The notes under the pieces: model-generated
The model's database searches: none
Told to the model about the DNA's origin: nothing
Seen by the model: only the letters and a program-made list of their open reading frames with translations
NCBI GenBank assembly: GCA_020853215.1
Contig: JADYZH010000075.1
Coordinates: forward strand, 34,078-98,077
Origin: Sulfuritalea sp.
Lineage (GTDB): Bacteria; Pseudomonadota; Gammaproteobacteria; Burkholderiales; Rhodocyclaceae
Direction: 5' to 3'
Length of the DNA stretch: 64,000 bases
Program-made: the position numbers and the translations under genes
Shown here: positions 22,114 to 31,330 of the stretch, piece after piece
Layout: the number at the start of each line of letters is the position of its first letter
Numbering within the stretch: position 1 is the first letter of the stretch

Positions 22114-22175
22114 CTACGTAGATACCGCAGTTTGTCGCGTATTTCACGGATAAACAAAATACCACCCCTTTGAGA
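22114..22175 (+). repeat. Copy 3 of the 62-nt dispersed upstream element
   Basis: CTACGTAGATACCGCAGTTTGTCGCGTATTTCACGGATAAACAAA-N9-CTTTGAGA; core ends 174 bp upstream of fliH. Confidence 0.88.
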
Positions 22176-22331
22176 GTATCACTCTCCATGGGACGCGAAC
22201 ATTCAGTTGCCTTTCTTTGCCAGACGAATCGCAAGCAGTCGCGGCCTTTTTACGGGGAAATCAGCAATGAGCAGCAACATTTCCGCGACCACCCGGCAGC
22301 CGAATCATTTCCGCGACGACCCAGGATTTCC

Positions 22332-23009
22332 ATGCCTCAACCCAAACCTTCGCCGACTGCCTGGAAACGCTGGGAACTGACGCACTTCACCGAAGCTGCC
22401 AGTACAGCCACCACCAAAGCCAGGTCCGTCATGACGCACCTGCCGCCGGACGCCGTGGCGCCACCGCCGACTTTCGCTGACGAGGAAATTGCCCGTTTGC
22501 GCGAGGCAGCCCGACAGGAAGGCTATCAGGCGGGTTTCGACTCGGGTCGCGAAGCGGCTGCGGCAACCGGACACGAACTCGCCGCGCGACTGGGGCAGGC
22601 CATTTCCCGCTTCGACTCTGGCGTTTCCCAGCTCGAACAAGCCGTGGCAAGCGAAGTTCTGGCGCTGGCGCTCGAAATTGCGCGCAAGGTCGTTCACCAG
22701 ACCATTGCCGTGAAGCCCCGGATCATCCTCGACGTGATCCGGGAAGCCCTGCTGCAAATGCCTTTGCAGCACGCAATGATTCACCTCAATACGGAAGATG
22801 CCGCGCTGGTGCGCGCCCATGCCGGTGAGCAACTAGCGCATGCCGGCCACCGCATCCAGGACGACCCCCAGCTGGCGCGCGGCGATGTCGTTATCGATAC
22901 CGGCGGCGCGCATCTGAACGCCCGCCTCGCTACACGCTGGCAAAACGTCATCGCCACGCTCGGCCAAGACACGCCCTGGCTTGAAGCAGACGAGACAGGG
23001 CACTCATGA
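22332..23009 (+). CDS. fliH: Flagellar assembly protein FliH
   Basis: [26 protein letters not shown] and C-terminal FliH domain; overlaps fliI. Confidence 0.92.
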   Translation: MPQPKPSPTAWKRWELTHFTEAASTATTKARSVMTHLPPDAVAPPPTFADEEIARLREAARQEGYQAGFDSGREAAAATGHELAARLGQAISRFDSGVSQLEQAVASEVLALALEIARKVVHQTIAVKPRIILDVIREALLQMPLQHAMIHLNTEDAALVRAHAGEQLAHAGHRIQDDPQLARGDVVIDTGGAHLNARLATRWQNVIATLGQDTPWLEADETGHS

Positions 23010-24397
23010 ATCCGCAACGAATGGCACAGTATCTCGATCAGTGCCGCGTCCAGGTCGCCGCTGCCCAGGCCCGAAATCTTGCCGGGCGCCTGACCCGCAT
23101 CAACGGACTGGTGATGGAGGCTTCCGGCCTGAAGTTGCCGCTAGGAGCCGCGGTACGCATCCAGACGCCAGGCGCCGGCATGGTCGAAGCCGAAATTGTC
23201 GGCTTTGCCGGCGACCGGCTATTCATGATGCCCGCGGAAGACGTCTATGGACTGGCCCCGGGCGCGCTTGTGCTGCCACAGGAACCGCCGCTGGGCGCTC
23301 CGGTTTTCGGGCAAAGTCCGCCGGCGAAACGCCGCGCTCGGGATCGCACCAAACACCTGCCGGTGGGCGATGAGCTGCTGGGTCGGGTGGTGGATGGCAA
23401 TGGCCGGCCGCTCGACGATCTAGGCCCCATCGTTACCAGTCACCAGCATTCATTGGCGAGCCGTCCGCTTAATCCGTTGAAACGGGAGCCGATTCGTCAC
23501 AGCATGGATGTCGGCATCCGTGCCATCAACGGCTTGCTGACGGTGGGTCGCGGACAGCGTCTGGGCCTTTTCGCCGGCTCGGGCGTGGGTAAGAGTGTGC
23601 TGCTGGGCATGATGGCGCGCTACACCGGAGCGGACCGTATCGTGGTTGGACTGATCGGCGAACGCGGCCGCGAAGTACAAGAGTTCATCGACCAGAATCT
23701 GGGCCGCGAAGGTCGCGCCCGCTCTGTCGTCGTCGCCGCTCCGGCCGATGTCAGCCCCTTGCTGCGACTGCAAGGTGCGGCCTATGCAACTGCGATTGCC
23801 GAGCACTTTCGCGATGAGGGCCAGCATGTATTGCTGATCATGGATTCACTCACCCGCTACGCCATGGCGCAGCGCGAAATTGCCCTGGCCATCGGCGAAC
23901 CACCGGTCACCCGTGGTTATCCTCCCTCGGTTTTCGCCCGCCTGCCACAACTGGTGGAACGCGCCGGTAACGGACCCCCTGGCGGCGGCTCGATCACCGC
24001 TTTCTACACGGTGCTCACCGAGGGCGATGATCCACAGGATCCGATTGCCGATGCCGCGCGTGCCATCCTCGATGGCCATATCGTGCTCGGACGCCAACTG
24101 GCCGACGCCGGACACTATCCGGCCATCGATATCGAGCAGTCCATCTCGCGCGTGATGCCCCAGCTCATCACGCCGCAGCAACTCGAACTGGCACGCCACT
24201 TCAAGCAGCTCTATTCACGCTACCAGCGCGCCCGCGACCTTCTCGCTGTCGGCGCCTACGCACCCGGCTCCGATCTGCTGCTCGACCGCGCGATAGCGCT
24301 CTACCCGAAGATCGAAGCCTTCCTCCAGCAACCCATCGAAGAACGCGCCAGCAGTGACAGTGCGGCGCAGCGCCTCGGCGAATTGTTCACGGCATGA
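23006..24397 (+). CDS. fliI: Flagellum-specific ATP synthase FliI
   Basis: Walker [51 protein letters not shown]. Confidence 0.98.
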   Translation: MNPQRMAQYLDQCRVQVAAAQARNLAGRLTRINGLVMEASGLKLPLGAAVRIQTPGAGMVEAEIVGFAGDRLFMMPAEDVYGLAPGALVLPQEPPLGAPVFGQSPPAKRRARDRTKHLPVGDELLGRVVDGNGRPLDDLGPIVTSHQHSLASRPLNPLKREPIRHSMDVGIRAINGLLTVGRGQRLGLFAGSGVGKSVLLGMMARYTGADRIVVGLIGERGREVQEFIDQNLGREGRARSVVVAAPADVSPLLRLQGAAYATAIAEHFRDEGQHVLLIMDSLTRYAMAQREIALAIGEPPVTRGYPPSVFARLPQLVERAGNGPPGGGSITAFYTVLTEGDDPQDPIADAARAILDGHIVLGRQLADAGHYPAIDIEQSISRVMPQLITPQQLELARHFKQLYSRYQRARDLLAVGAYAPGSDLLLDRAIALYPKIEAFLQQPIEERASSDSAAQRLGELFTA

Positions 24398-24438
24398 CAT
24401 TGGCGCCAGCTGACATCACTTTCTGAAAGCCCTTCAAC

Positions 24439-24927
24439 ATGGCCTCAAACTTTCCCCTGCAATCCTTGCTCGACCTCTCCCAATTGCACCTCGACGAAGC
24501 GGCTCGCGAACTGGGCAAACTGATCGCCGGAGAGCAGGAAGCCTCCAAGAGGCTCAGCATGCTGGTGCAGTACCGGGAGGAATATCATGCGCGGTTTCTG
24601 GCCCAGGCAAAAAGTGGCATCGGCCTGGGTGAGTGGAGCAACTACACCCACTTTCTTGCCCGCATCGATGATGCCATCGTACCGGCTGCGCTGGCCGTGA
24701 CGCAGACCCAGCAGCAGACTCTGGCCGGCCAGCAGAACTGGATGGGGAAACACGGACGCGTCAGAGCCTTCGGTACCTTGGCCGACCGTCATCAGTCACA
24801 CGTCGATTCGCAAGAGCAACGCACGGAACAGAAAGCCAGCGACGAACATGGCGCGCGGCGACATGGTGCAATGGAAAGCGAGTGGAATCCCTTCCGGATG
24901 CTCGCACCAGCCCTTCCGACAGGTTAG
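24439..24927 (+). CDS. fliJ: Flagellar export protein FliJ
   Basis: Position after fliI, coiled-coil, DEHGARR C-terminal motif. Confidence 0.85.
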   Translation: MASNFPLQSLLDLSQLHLDEAARELGKLIAGEQEASKRLSMLVQYREEYHARFLAQAKSGIGLGEWSNYTHFLARIDDAIVPAALAVTQTQQQTLAGQQNWMGKHGRVRAFGTLADRHQSHVDSQEQRTEQKASDEHGARRHGAMESEWNPFRMLAPALPTG

Positions 24928-24999
24928 TTCCGAGGCCAAGAGCGTGGCACAAGCCTTGCTTGAACTAACGCATGACAATCCAGGCCGGAAGAAAATCAA

Positions 25000-26202
25000 A
25001 TGAATGAAATCCTGATGACACCGCAGTCCGGAGCCGCGCCGACCCAGGCCTCCGGCCGCAGCGCCGAATCTCGCGCCGGTGAAGCCGCCAAGGGCGACAC
25101 AGAAACGGGCCCGCAAGTACTGTTTGCGGCGGTCCTGAAAGCGAAAAGCGAAAAGCAGCCGACGGAATCCGGCAAGGAAGTTCCATCCGACACGGAGTCA
25201 CCGCCGATTGATGGCGCATCCGGCGTACCAACCGTTGCTGCGCCGGATCTGCTTACCATGCTGGTGGCGGAACACCCTCTCGCCGCAAAAGCGGAGCAGA
25301 CGGCCTTTGCACCCGCAACCCCGCCGGCCGGCCAAGTTCAGCTTGATCCGCTCGCCGTTGTGGCGCCGGCAGCTCCGCCGACGCAAGCCCCCTCCCCGAG
25401 CGACGCCATGGCAACTTTTGATACCTCGCGCCACCCCGCCGGGATCGATACCAATCCCGGCGACACCGTATCGCCAACGCCGACTTTCCTGTCGGCTGAG
25501 ACGCCGGATGCCAAGAACAGTTCCGGCCGGCGGCAGGGAGAGCCGGGGGTCGATCACGGCAACATGGCAAGCCCTGCCCCGGACAAGCTTGCCGTCGACG
25601 CGGCAATTGCTGCCACCTCCGCAAAGGCAGGCACCGCTTCAATGGCCAATGATTTATATGAACAGGATTTCCGCACCGCCATCGATCGCGCGTCGGGCAA
25701 CCCGGCAGCCATCGGGGTACAGACCAGCGCAACATCTGCACCCATGCCGCCCGCACCCGGCCTGCGTGTGGAAACCCCATTGGGCCAGCCAGGCTGGCGC
25801 GATGAAGTCGGCCAGAAGCTGACGTGGATGGTGAGCAATAACCGGCAACAAGCTGAACTCGTATTGAATCCACCCCAGCTCGGCCGTATAGAAGTCGCGC
25901 TGACCATCGAGGACGACCGCGCCAGCGTGAGCTTTGCCACGCCCCACGCAGCGGTACGCGAGACGCTTGAAAACTCCGTGGCGCGACTGCGTGAAATGCT
26001 CGCCGACGCCGGCGTCACGCTCGGTCAAACCCAGGTCGGCACCAACTCCGGCAATGACCCGAATCCAATGCACCCGAAAATTGATCGCTTTCTATCCACC
26101 CGCCCGGCCGGTGAAGGCCATGCCGCCACAATCGGTCTGCCTGGCAGCGAATCGGCATGGCGTTCCACCACCAGTCGCGGTATGGTGGACGTTTTTGCCT
26201 AG
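25000..26202 (+). CDS. fliK: Flagellar hook-length control protein FliK
   Basis: Pro/Ala-rich N-terminus; C-terminal AELVLNPPQLGRIEVALTIEDDRASVSFATPHAAVRETLENSVARLREMLADAGVTLGQTQV. Confidence 0.93.
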   Translation: MNEILMTPQSGAAPTQASGRSAESRAGEAAKGDTETGPQVLFAAVLKAKSEKQPTESGKEVPSDTESPPIDGASGVPTVAAPDLLTMLVAEHPLAAKAEQTAFAPATPPAGQVQLDPLAVVAPAAPPTQAPSPSDAMATFDTSRHPAGIDTNPGDTVSPTPTFLSAETPDAKNSSGRRQGEPGVDHGNMASPAPDKLAVDAAIAATSAKAGTASMANDLYEQDFRTAIDRASGNPAAIGVQTSATSAPMPPAPGLRVETPLGQPGWRDEVGQKLTWMVSNNRQQAELVLNPPQLGRIEVALTIEDDRASVSFATPHAAVRETLENSVARLREMLADAGVTLGQTQVGTNSGNDPNPMHPKIDRFLSTRPAGEGHAATIGLPGSESAWRSTTSRGMVDVFA

Positions 26203-26225
26203 CGTGGTCAGCGCATGACGCCGGA

Positions 26226-26243
26226 ACGGCGCCGATGTTGCGG
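26226..26243 (+). promoter_or_regulatory. Possible sigma54 promoter for fliL
   Basis: CGGCGCCGATGTTGCGG: GG-N10-GC with TTGC; -24 box degenerate. Confidence 0.4.
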
Positions 26244-26309
26244 TAGTAGCGCAAAAGCAGGAGCCGCGACGCATACCGCATATCCATGACTCTACTCCGG
26301 AGAACTTGA

Positions 26310-26888
26310 ATGGCAGATACCAAAAAGGCAGAGACGGAAGCTGCGCCACCACCGCCCAAGAAGAAGAGTAAATGGCTGCTGTTCATCATTATCGGCATAG
26401 CGGGTTTGGCACTGGGGGGGGGTGGCGCCTACTTTCTGGTGAAAAAGCAGGTGACCGAAGAAAGTGCGGACGCGCCGGCGCCGGAAGGTGCAAAGAAGAA
26501 GAAAGCCGACAACGCCGCCCCACCCGTGTTCTACAAATTCGACAAGCCATTTACCGTCAAGCTGCAAACAGAGCAGCAGGAAGCCTACTTGCAAGCCGAG
26601 GTGCAGTTGAAACTGCCGGACGCGCAGAGCGTCGATCTGATCAAACAGTACGAGCCGGAATTGAAACATCGCATTACCTTGACCATGATGGGAAAAAAAG
26701 CGTCGGTCATCGGCACGGCCGACGGCGTGCAACAACTGGCCAACGAATTGCGTAGCGTCACCAACAGCGTCATCGTTCCGGCATCAGTGCCGAAGGGCAA
26801 ACCTGTCGCCGAAACAGACCCTGCCACGATCCCCGACGCTGATGCCCCGGTACAATCCGTGCTATTCTCAAGCTTCATCATCCAGTGA
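26310..26888 (+). CDS. fliL: Flagellar basal body-associated protein FliL
   Basis: Single TM then YKFDKPFTVKL...AYLQAEVQLKLPD. Confidence 0.93.
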   Translation: MADTKKAETEAAPPPPKKKSKWLLFIIIGIAGLALGGGGAYFLVKKQVTEESADAPAPEGAKKKKADNAAPPVFYKFDKPFTVKLQTEQQEAYLQAEVQLKLPDAQSVDLIKQYEPELKHRITLTMMGKKASVIGTADGVQQLANELRSVTNSVIVPASVPKGKPVAETDPATIPDADAPVQSVLFSSFIIQ

Positions 26889-26916
26889 TTCCGCGCCCTT
26901 TCAAGGGCGAACCCGC

Positions 26917-27894
26917 ATGGCCGAGGATTTTCTCTCCCAAGAAGAAGTCGACGCACTACTCAAGGGCGTTACCGGCGAAACCGACGAGACGGCGTCGAAT
27001 GTCAGTGACCCCGGGGGCGTCAAATCCTACGACATAGGCCGTCAGGAGCGCATCGTTCGCGGCCGCATGCCGACGATGGAGCTCATCAACGAGCGTTTTG
27101 CCCGCTACCTGCGCATCGGCCTGTTCAATTTCATGCACAAGGGCGTCGAGGTATCCGTCGGCCCGATCAAGGTCCAGAAGTACAGCGAGTTCATCCGCAA
27201 CCTGGTGGTTCCCACCAACCTCAACCTGATTCAGGCCAAGCCATTGCGTGGCTCCGGGCTGATCGTGCTGGACCCGAATCTGGTCTTTCTTGTCGTCGAC
27301 AACATGTTTGGTGGCGACGGCCGTTTCCATACACGGGTCGAAGGCCGCGACTTCACGGCGACCGAGCAGCGAATCATCCAGGGACTGCTCGGGGTTGTCT
27401 TCGAGGAATATCAGAGGGCCTGGCAACCGGTTTATCCGCTCACCTTCGAATATGTGCGTTCCGAAATGAACACACAGTTCGCCAACATTGCGACGCCATC
27501 GGAAGTAGTGATAGCCATCACCTTCAACCTCGAATTTTCCGGCAACACGTCGGACCTGCACATCTGCCTACCCTACTCGATGGTCGAGCCCATTCGTGAC
27601 ATGCTCAACAGCGCCATGCACAGCGAGCAGGCGTCGTCCGACAATCGCTGGACCAGCATGCTGACGCGACAACTGCAAACCGCGGAAGTGGAGCTTGTTT
27701 CCACGCTGGGCTCGACAAGCATTACGTTTGGGGAGATCATAAACATGAAAGTCGGCGACGTAGTACCGCTGACGATCGAGGAAAATGTTCGGGCCACGGT
27801 GGATGGAGTGCCTGTCGTCGAGGCCCGATACGGTATTCGAAACGGACAGTACGCGCTCAAAATCAATCGCTTCCTTAGCGAAAAAGAAGCCTGA
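26917..27894 (+). CDS. fliM: Flagellar motor switch protein FliM
   Basis: MAEDFLSQEEVDALLKGV; RIVRGRMPTMELINERFARYLRIGLFNFMHKGVEV. Confidence 0.98.
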   Translation: MAEDFLSQEEVDALLKGVTGETDETASNVSDPGGVKSYDIGRQERIVRGRMPTMELINERFARYLRIGLFNFMHKGVEVSVGPIKVQKYSEFIRNLVVPTNLNLIQAKPLRGSGLIVLDPNLVFLVVDNMFGGDGRFHTRVEGRDFTATEQRIIQGLLGVVFEEYQRAWQPVYPLTFEYVRSEMNTQFANIATPSEVVIAITFNLEFSGNTSDLHICLPYSMVEPIRDMLNSAMHSEQASSDNRWTSMLTRQLQTAEVELVSTLGSTSITFGEIINMKVGDVVPLTIEENVRATVDGVPVVEARYGIRNGQYALKINRFLSEKEA

Positions 27895-27942
27895 CGACTC
27901 CATCGGGCGCTGCCGCAAGCGTCATAAATGTCGGAGAAGTGA

Positions 27943-28371
27943 ATGAACCTGAAAACTGCACCTGCCAGCGTCGAACAACCGGTCTCGGATGACGATTGGG
28001 CCGCTGCCATGGGCGAACAGGCCACAATCGAAGCGTCACCCGGCCCGGTCATCCAGCCAGCGCAGATTTTCGAGCAGTTTGCCGAGACAGACGGCAAGTC
28101 GCCGACGCCACAAGGTTTTGACATGATCATGGACATCCCGGTCGCACTCACGGTGGAACTGGGCCGTACCAAGATTTCCATCCGCAATCTGTTGCAACTG
28201 GCGCACGGCTCGGTAGTCGAGCTTGACGGCATGGCCGGCGAGCCGATGGACGTATTGATCAACGGCACGCTGATCGCACAGGGCGAGGTAGTCGTGGTCA
28301 ACGACAAATTCGGCATCCGCCTGACCGACATCATCACACCGCAGGAACGCATCCGCAAACTGAACCGCTGA
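27943..28371 (+). CDS. fliN: Flagellar motor switch protein FliN
   Basis: IMDIPVALTVELGRTKISIRNLLQLAHGSVVELDGMAGEPMDVLINGTLIAQGEVVVVNDKFGIRLTDI. Confidence 0.98.
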   Translation: MNLKTAPASVEQPVSDDDWAAAMGEQATIEASPGPVIQPAQIFEQFAETDGKSPTPQGFDMIMDIPVALTVELGRTKISIRNLLQLAHGSVVELDGMAGEPMDVLINGTLIAQGEVVVVNDKFGIRLTDIITPQERIRKLNR

Positions 28372-28487
28372 TAAGTCGGCGCTTACCCCCTTTGCTTCAC
28401 GGCTTTTCAAGCCGTCGGGGCTCTATGCTTGCACCAATATTTCCGCCGCTGCTCCGCCACCGCGCGGTGATGCGGTTTCAGGTGCGC

Positions 28488-28892
28488 ATGCGCAAACTTA
28501 TCACCTTCTTCGTCACCGGTTTCCTGCTTGCCGCGGACCTCTCGGCGCAAGCAGTAGCCCCGCCATCGGTAAGCGGTGGCCTGGCGCAGATGCTACTTGG
28601 CCTGGGCGGCGTCCTGGCACTCCTGGTAGGCAGTCTCTGGCTTCTGAAAAAACTCACGGCACCACGCGGCGCGGCAGCCGGGCTGATGCGGGTCGTCGCC
28701 GCCACCGCGGTGGGCGGGCGTGAGCGCGTGGTCATCGTTGAAGTCGGCAGCACATGGCTGGTGCTGGGCGTAGCCCCCGGTCACGTTTCCGCCTTGGCCG
28801 AGATTCCTCGTCAACCGGTTTCCGAACCCCCATCCGGAGCGGCAGCACCCCCTGTACCTGGCTGGCTGCAGCCGTTGATGAAGCGACGTTAG
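28488..28892 (+). CDS. fliO: Flagellar biosynthetic protein FliO
   Basis: TM segment, [35 protein letters not shown]; between fliN and fliP. Start uncertain (28392-28488). Confidence 0.88.
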   Translation: MRKLITFFVTGFLLAADLSAQAVAPPSVSGGLAQMLLGLGGVLALLVGSLWLLKKLTAPRGAAAGLMRVVAATAVGGRERVVIVEVGSTWLVLGVAPGHVSALAEIPRQPVSEPPSGAAAPPVPGWLQPLMKRR

Positions 28893-28894
28893 TC

Positions 28895-29629
28895 ATGCCG
28901 GCGCGATTTCTCGCCATTTTTTTCCTGCTTTCACCGGCGCAGGCATTTGCCCAGGCGCTACCTGCGCTCACCAGCACCCCAATGGCGAGCGGCGGCATCC
29001 AGTGGTCACTATCGATTCAAACCCTGCTGCTACTCACCGGCATTACTTTCCTGCCGGCCCTGATCCTTATGATGACCAGCTTCACTCGCATCATCATCGT
29101 CTTCTCCTTGCTGCGTCACGCCTTGGGAACCCAAACTTCGCCGCCGAACCAGGTCCTGGTCGGATTGGCGCTGTTCCTCACATTTTTCATCATGGCCCCG
29201 GTCGGCGAGCGGATCTACAACGAAGCCTATCTGCCTCTGGCCGAAAACAAGATCAGTTTCCAGGAAGCCCTGGAGAAGGGTGCTGTGCCGCTGCGCAACT
29301 TCATGCTGAAGCAGGTCCGCGACGCCGACCTTGCCACATTTTCAAGAATCGCCAAGCAACCCGCTCCGGTCAGAGCCGACGAGATCCCCATGCGCATCCT
29401 GATTCCGGCCTTCGTCACTTCGGAACTGAAGACGGCCTTCCAGATCGGCTTCATCGTTTTCATCCCGTTTCTCATCATCGACATGATCGTCGCCTCAGTG
29501 TTGATGTCGATGGGTATGATGATGATGTCGCCGGTCATCGTTGCCCTGCCTTTCAAGATCATGCTTTTTGTCCTGGTCGATGGCTGGAACCTGCTGATCG
29601 GCTCGCTGGTCCTGAGTTTCGGTCAATGA
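28895..29629 (+). CDS. fliP: Flagellar biosynthetic protein FliP
   Basis: [53 protein letters not shown]. Confidence 0.98.
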   Translation: MPARFLAIFFLLSPAQAFAQALPALTSTPMASGGIQWSLSIQTLLLLTGITFLPALILMMTSFTRIIIVFSLLRHALGTQTSPPNQVLVGLALFLTFFIMAPVGERIYNEAYLPLAENKISFQEALEKGAVPLRNFMLKQVRDADLATFSRIAKQPAPVRADEIPMRILIPAFVTSELKTAFQIGFIVFIPFLIIDMIVASVLMSMGMMMMSPVIVALPFKIMLFVLVDGWNLLIGSLVLSFGQ

Positions 29630-29895
29630 CCCCGACCACCGTCATCGAAATCGGCCGTGGTGCGCTTGAGCTTACGTTGCTGATTTCCGCGCCGCTGTTC
29701 ATCGCCGCGCTGGTGACCGGACTGATTGTCAGCATCTTTCAGGCGGCCACCCAGATCAATGAGGCGACACTTTCCTTCGTGCCGAAGCTGGTGGCGATTT
29801 TCGTTACCCTGATTCTCGCCGGGCCGTGGATGATCACCATGATGACCGACTACATGCAGCGCCTCTACGGTTCGATTCCCGGAGTCATCGGTTAG
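29626..29895 (+). CDS. fliQ: Flagellar biosynthetic protein FliQ
   Basis: [54 protein letters not shown]; overlaps fliP stop. Confidence 0.97.
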   Translation: MTPTTVIEIGRGALELTLLISAPLFIAALVTGLIVSIFQAATQINEATLSFVPKLVAIFVTLILAGPWMITMMTDYMQRLYGSIPGVIG

Positions 29896-29925
29896 GATCC
29901 GTTCTCAATCATGCGACGGTGGCGC

Positions 29926-30022
29926 CGGGATCAAATTGGGATGCGATGCAAGGCGCTGCGACGCCGCGATGTTCATACCTCGCCAGGAGTCGCAACGCCG
30001 CAGCGCGCCCAATTTGGCCCGG
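29926..30022. repeat. Extragenic imperfect inverted-repeat (REP/BIME-like) element between fliQ and fliR
   Basis: Arms CCGGGATCAAATTGGGATGCGATGCAAGGCGCTGCGAC and, reverse-complemented, CCGGGCCAAATTGGGCGCGCTGCGGCGTTGCGAC, with a short centre. Confidence 0.7.
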
Positions 30023-30047
30023 TCCTCCGGGTTGAGGCCGGACCCTC

Positions 30048-30833
30048 GTGATTTCGGTCAGCTCGGCCCAGCTCGATGCCTGGCTGGGCCTGTTTATTTT
30101 CCCCCTGACGCGGATTCTTGCGTTGTTGGCCACCGCACCGGTATTCAACAATGCGGCGTTGCCAGTGCGCATCCGCCTGGTCGCGGGTCTGGCCATCACC
30201 TTCGCACTGGCGCCTGCCATGCCTGCACCGCCGCCGATTCCGGCGGGATCCTGGCTGGGACTTGCCGTCATCGGAGAGCAGATGCTGATCGGCATGATGA
30301 TGGGTTTTGCCCTGCGCATTACCTTTGTCGCCCTCGATGTGGCCGGCGAATTGATCGGCCTCCAGATGGGACTTTCCTTCGCCACGTTTTTCGATCCCGG
30401 CAGCAGCGGCGAATCACCGGTGATCGCCGCCTTCCTCGGGCTGCTGACGGCGCTGATTTTTCTCGCCATGAACGGGCACCTGCTGACGCTCACGCTGCTG
30501 GCGGAAAGCTTTACGCTGTTGCCCGTGAGCACCGCCCCGTTTCATGCGGTGGCGCTATCATCGCTGCTGACGGCCTCGGCCATGATGTTTTCCCTGGGGG
30601 TGATGCTGGCCCTGCCGCTGATCACCGCGCTCTTGGTCACCAACATTTCGCTGGGTGTTCTGGCCCGCGTTGCGCCGACCCTGAATTTGTTTGCGGTGGG
30701 TTTCCCTGTCACGCTGGCGCTGGGTTTCATCGTCCTGCTGCTGTCCCTGCCCTACATCGGCGCCGCCATGGAAGGGGTGTTCAACGGCGGCTTCATGGCA
30801 CTGGAGGCAATCCTGCGCGCCGCCGCCGGATAA
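30048..30833 (+). CDS. fliR: Flagellar biosynthetic protein FliR (GTG start)
   Basis: LDAWLGLFIFPLTRILALLATAPVFNNAALPVRIRLVAGLAITFALAP. Confidence 0.96.
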   Translation: MISVSSAQLDAWLGLFIFPLTRILALLATAPVFNNAALPVRIRLVAGLAITFALAPAMPAPPPIPAGSWLGLAVIGEQMLIGMMMGFALRITFVALDVAGELIGLQMGLSFATFFDPGSSGESPVIAAFLGLLTALIFLAMNGHLLTLTLLAESFTLLPVSTAPFHAVALSSLLTASAMMFSLGVMLALPLITALLVTNISLGVLARVAPTLNLFAVGFPVTLALGFIVLLLSLPYIGAAMEGVFNGGFMALEAILRAAAG

Positions 30834-30835
30834 GG

Positions 30836-31330
30836 CTATTTGCGCGACAGCTGAATCACTCCCTTTGCCACCCGCTGCGAGCCCAGCACCGATGAATCAA
30901 GTCCTTCGCTATATTCGACCACAGCATAGCTGTCGAAACCATTTTCCCGCATCAAATCCCTGGCCCGCTGGTGAAATACGGCACGTGCCTCGCCCGCCCC
31001 ACCGGCATAGACCCGCTTCATCTTCAACGAGAGATGGTAGTAACGGTCGGGGAAACTGGCCTGCTCGATCTCCCAGTTGGGCGCGAGGGGGTCGAGAATC
31101 AGCCAGGCGGCGCCGACATACAAGCCCCATCCTACGAGACTTTCCAACGGGATTTGCACTGACTTGGAAAGGTTGATCGTCGTATCGGCAATGATTGGCG
31201 ACGGAGTGGGCGTAAGGCCTGTGCTGGAACAACCCGCAAGTCCGCAGGACAGCAGCGCCAGAAACATGAGCCGGCGCTGGCGCGTTCCGCGTGCCGGGAA
31301 CTCCGCCGCACGCACAAGCAATGGCCTCAC
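30836..31330 (-). CDS. Putative lipoprotein of unknown function
   Basis: Lipobox LLSCGLAGCSS; ATG at 31330 overlaps the flgL stop; internal start at 31267 also possible. Confidence 0.65.
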   Translation of the reverse strand: MRPLLVRAAEFPARGTRQRRLMFLALLSCGLAGCSSTGLTPTPSPIIADTTINLSKSVQIPLESLVGWGLYVGAAWLILDPLAPNWEIEQASFPDRYYHLSLKMKRVYAGGAGEARAVFHQRARDLMRENGFDSYAVVEYSEGLDSSVLGSQRVAKGVIQLSRK

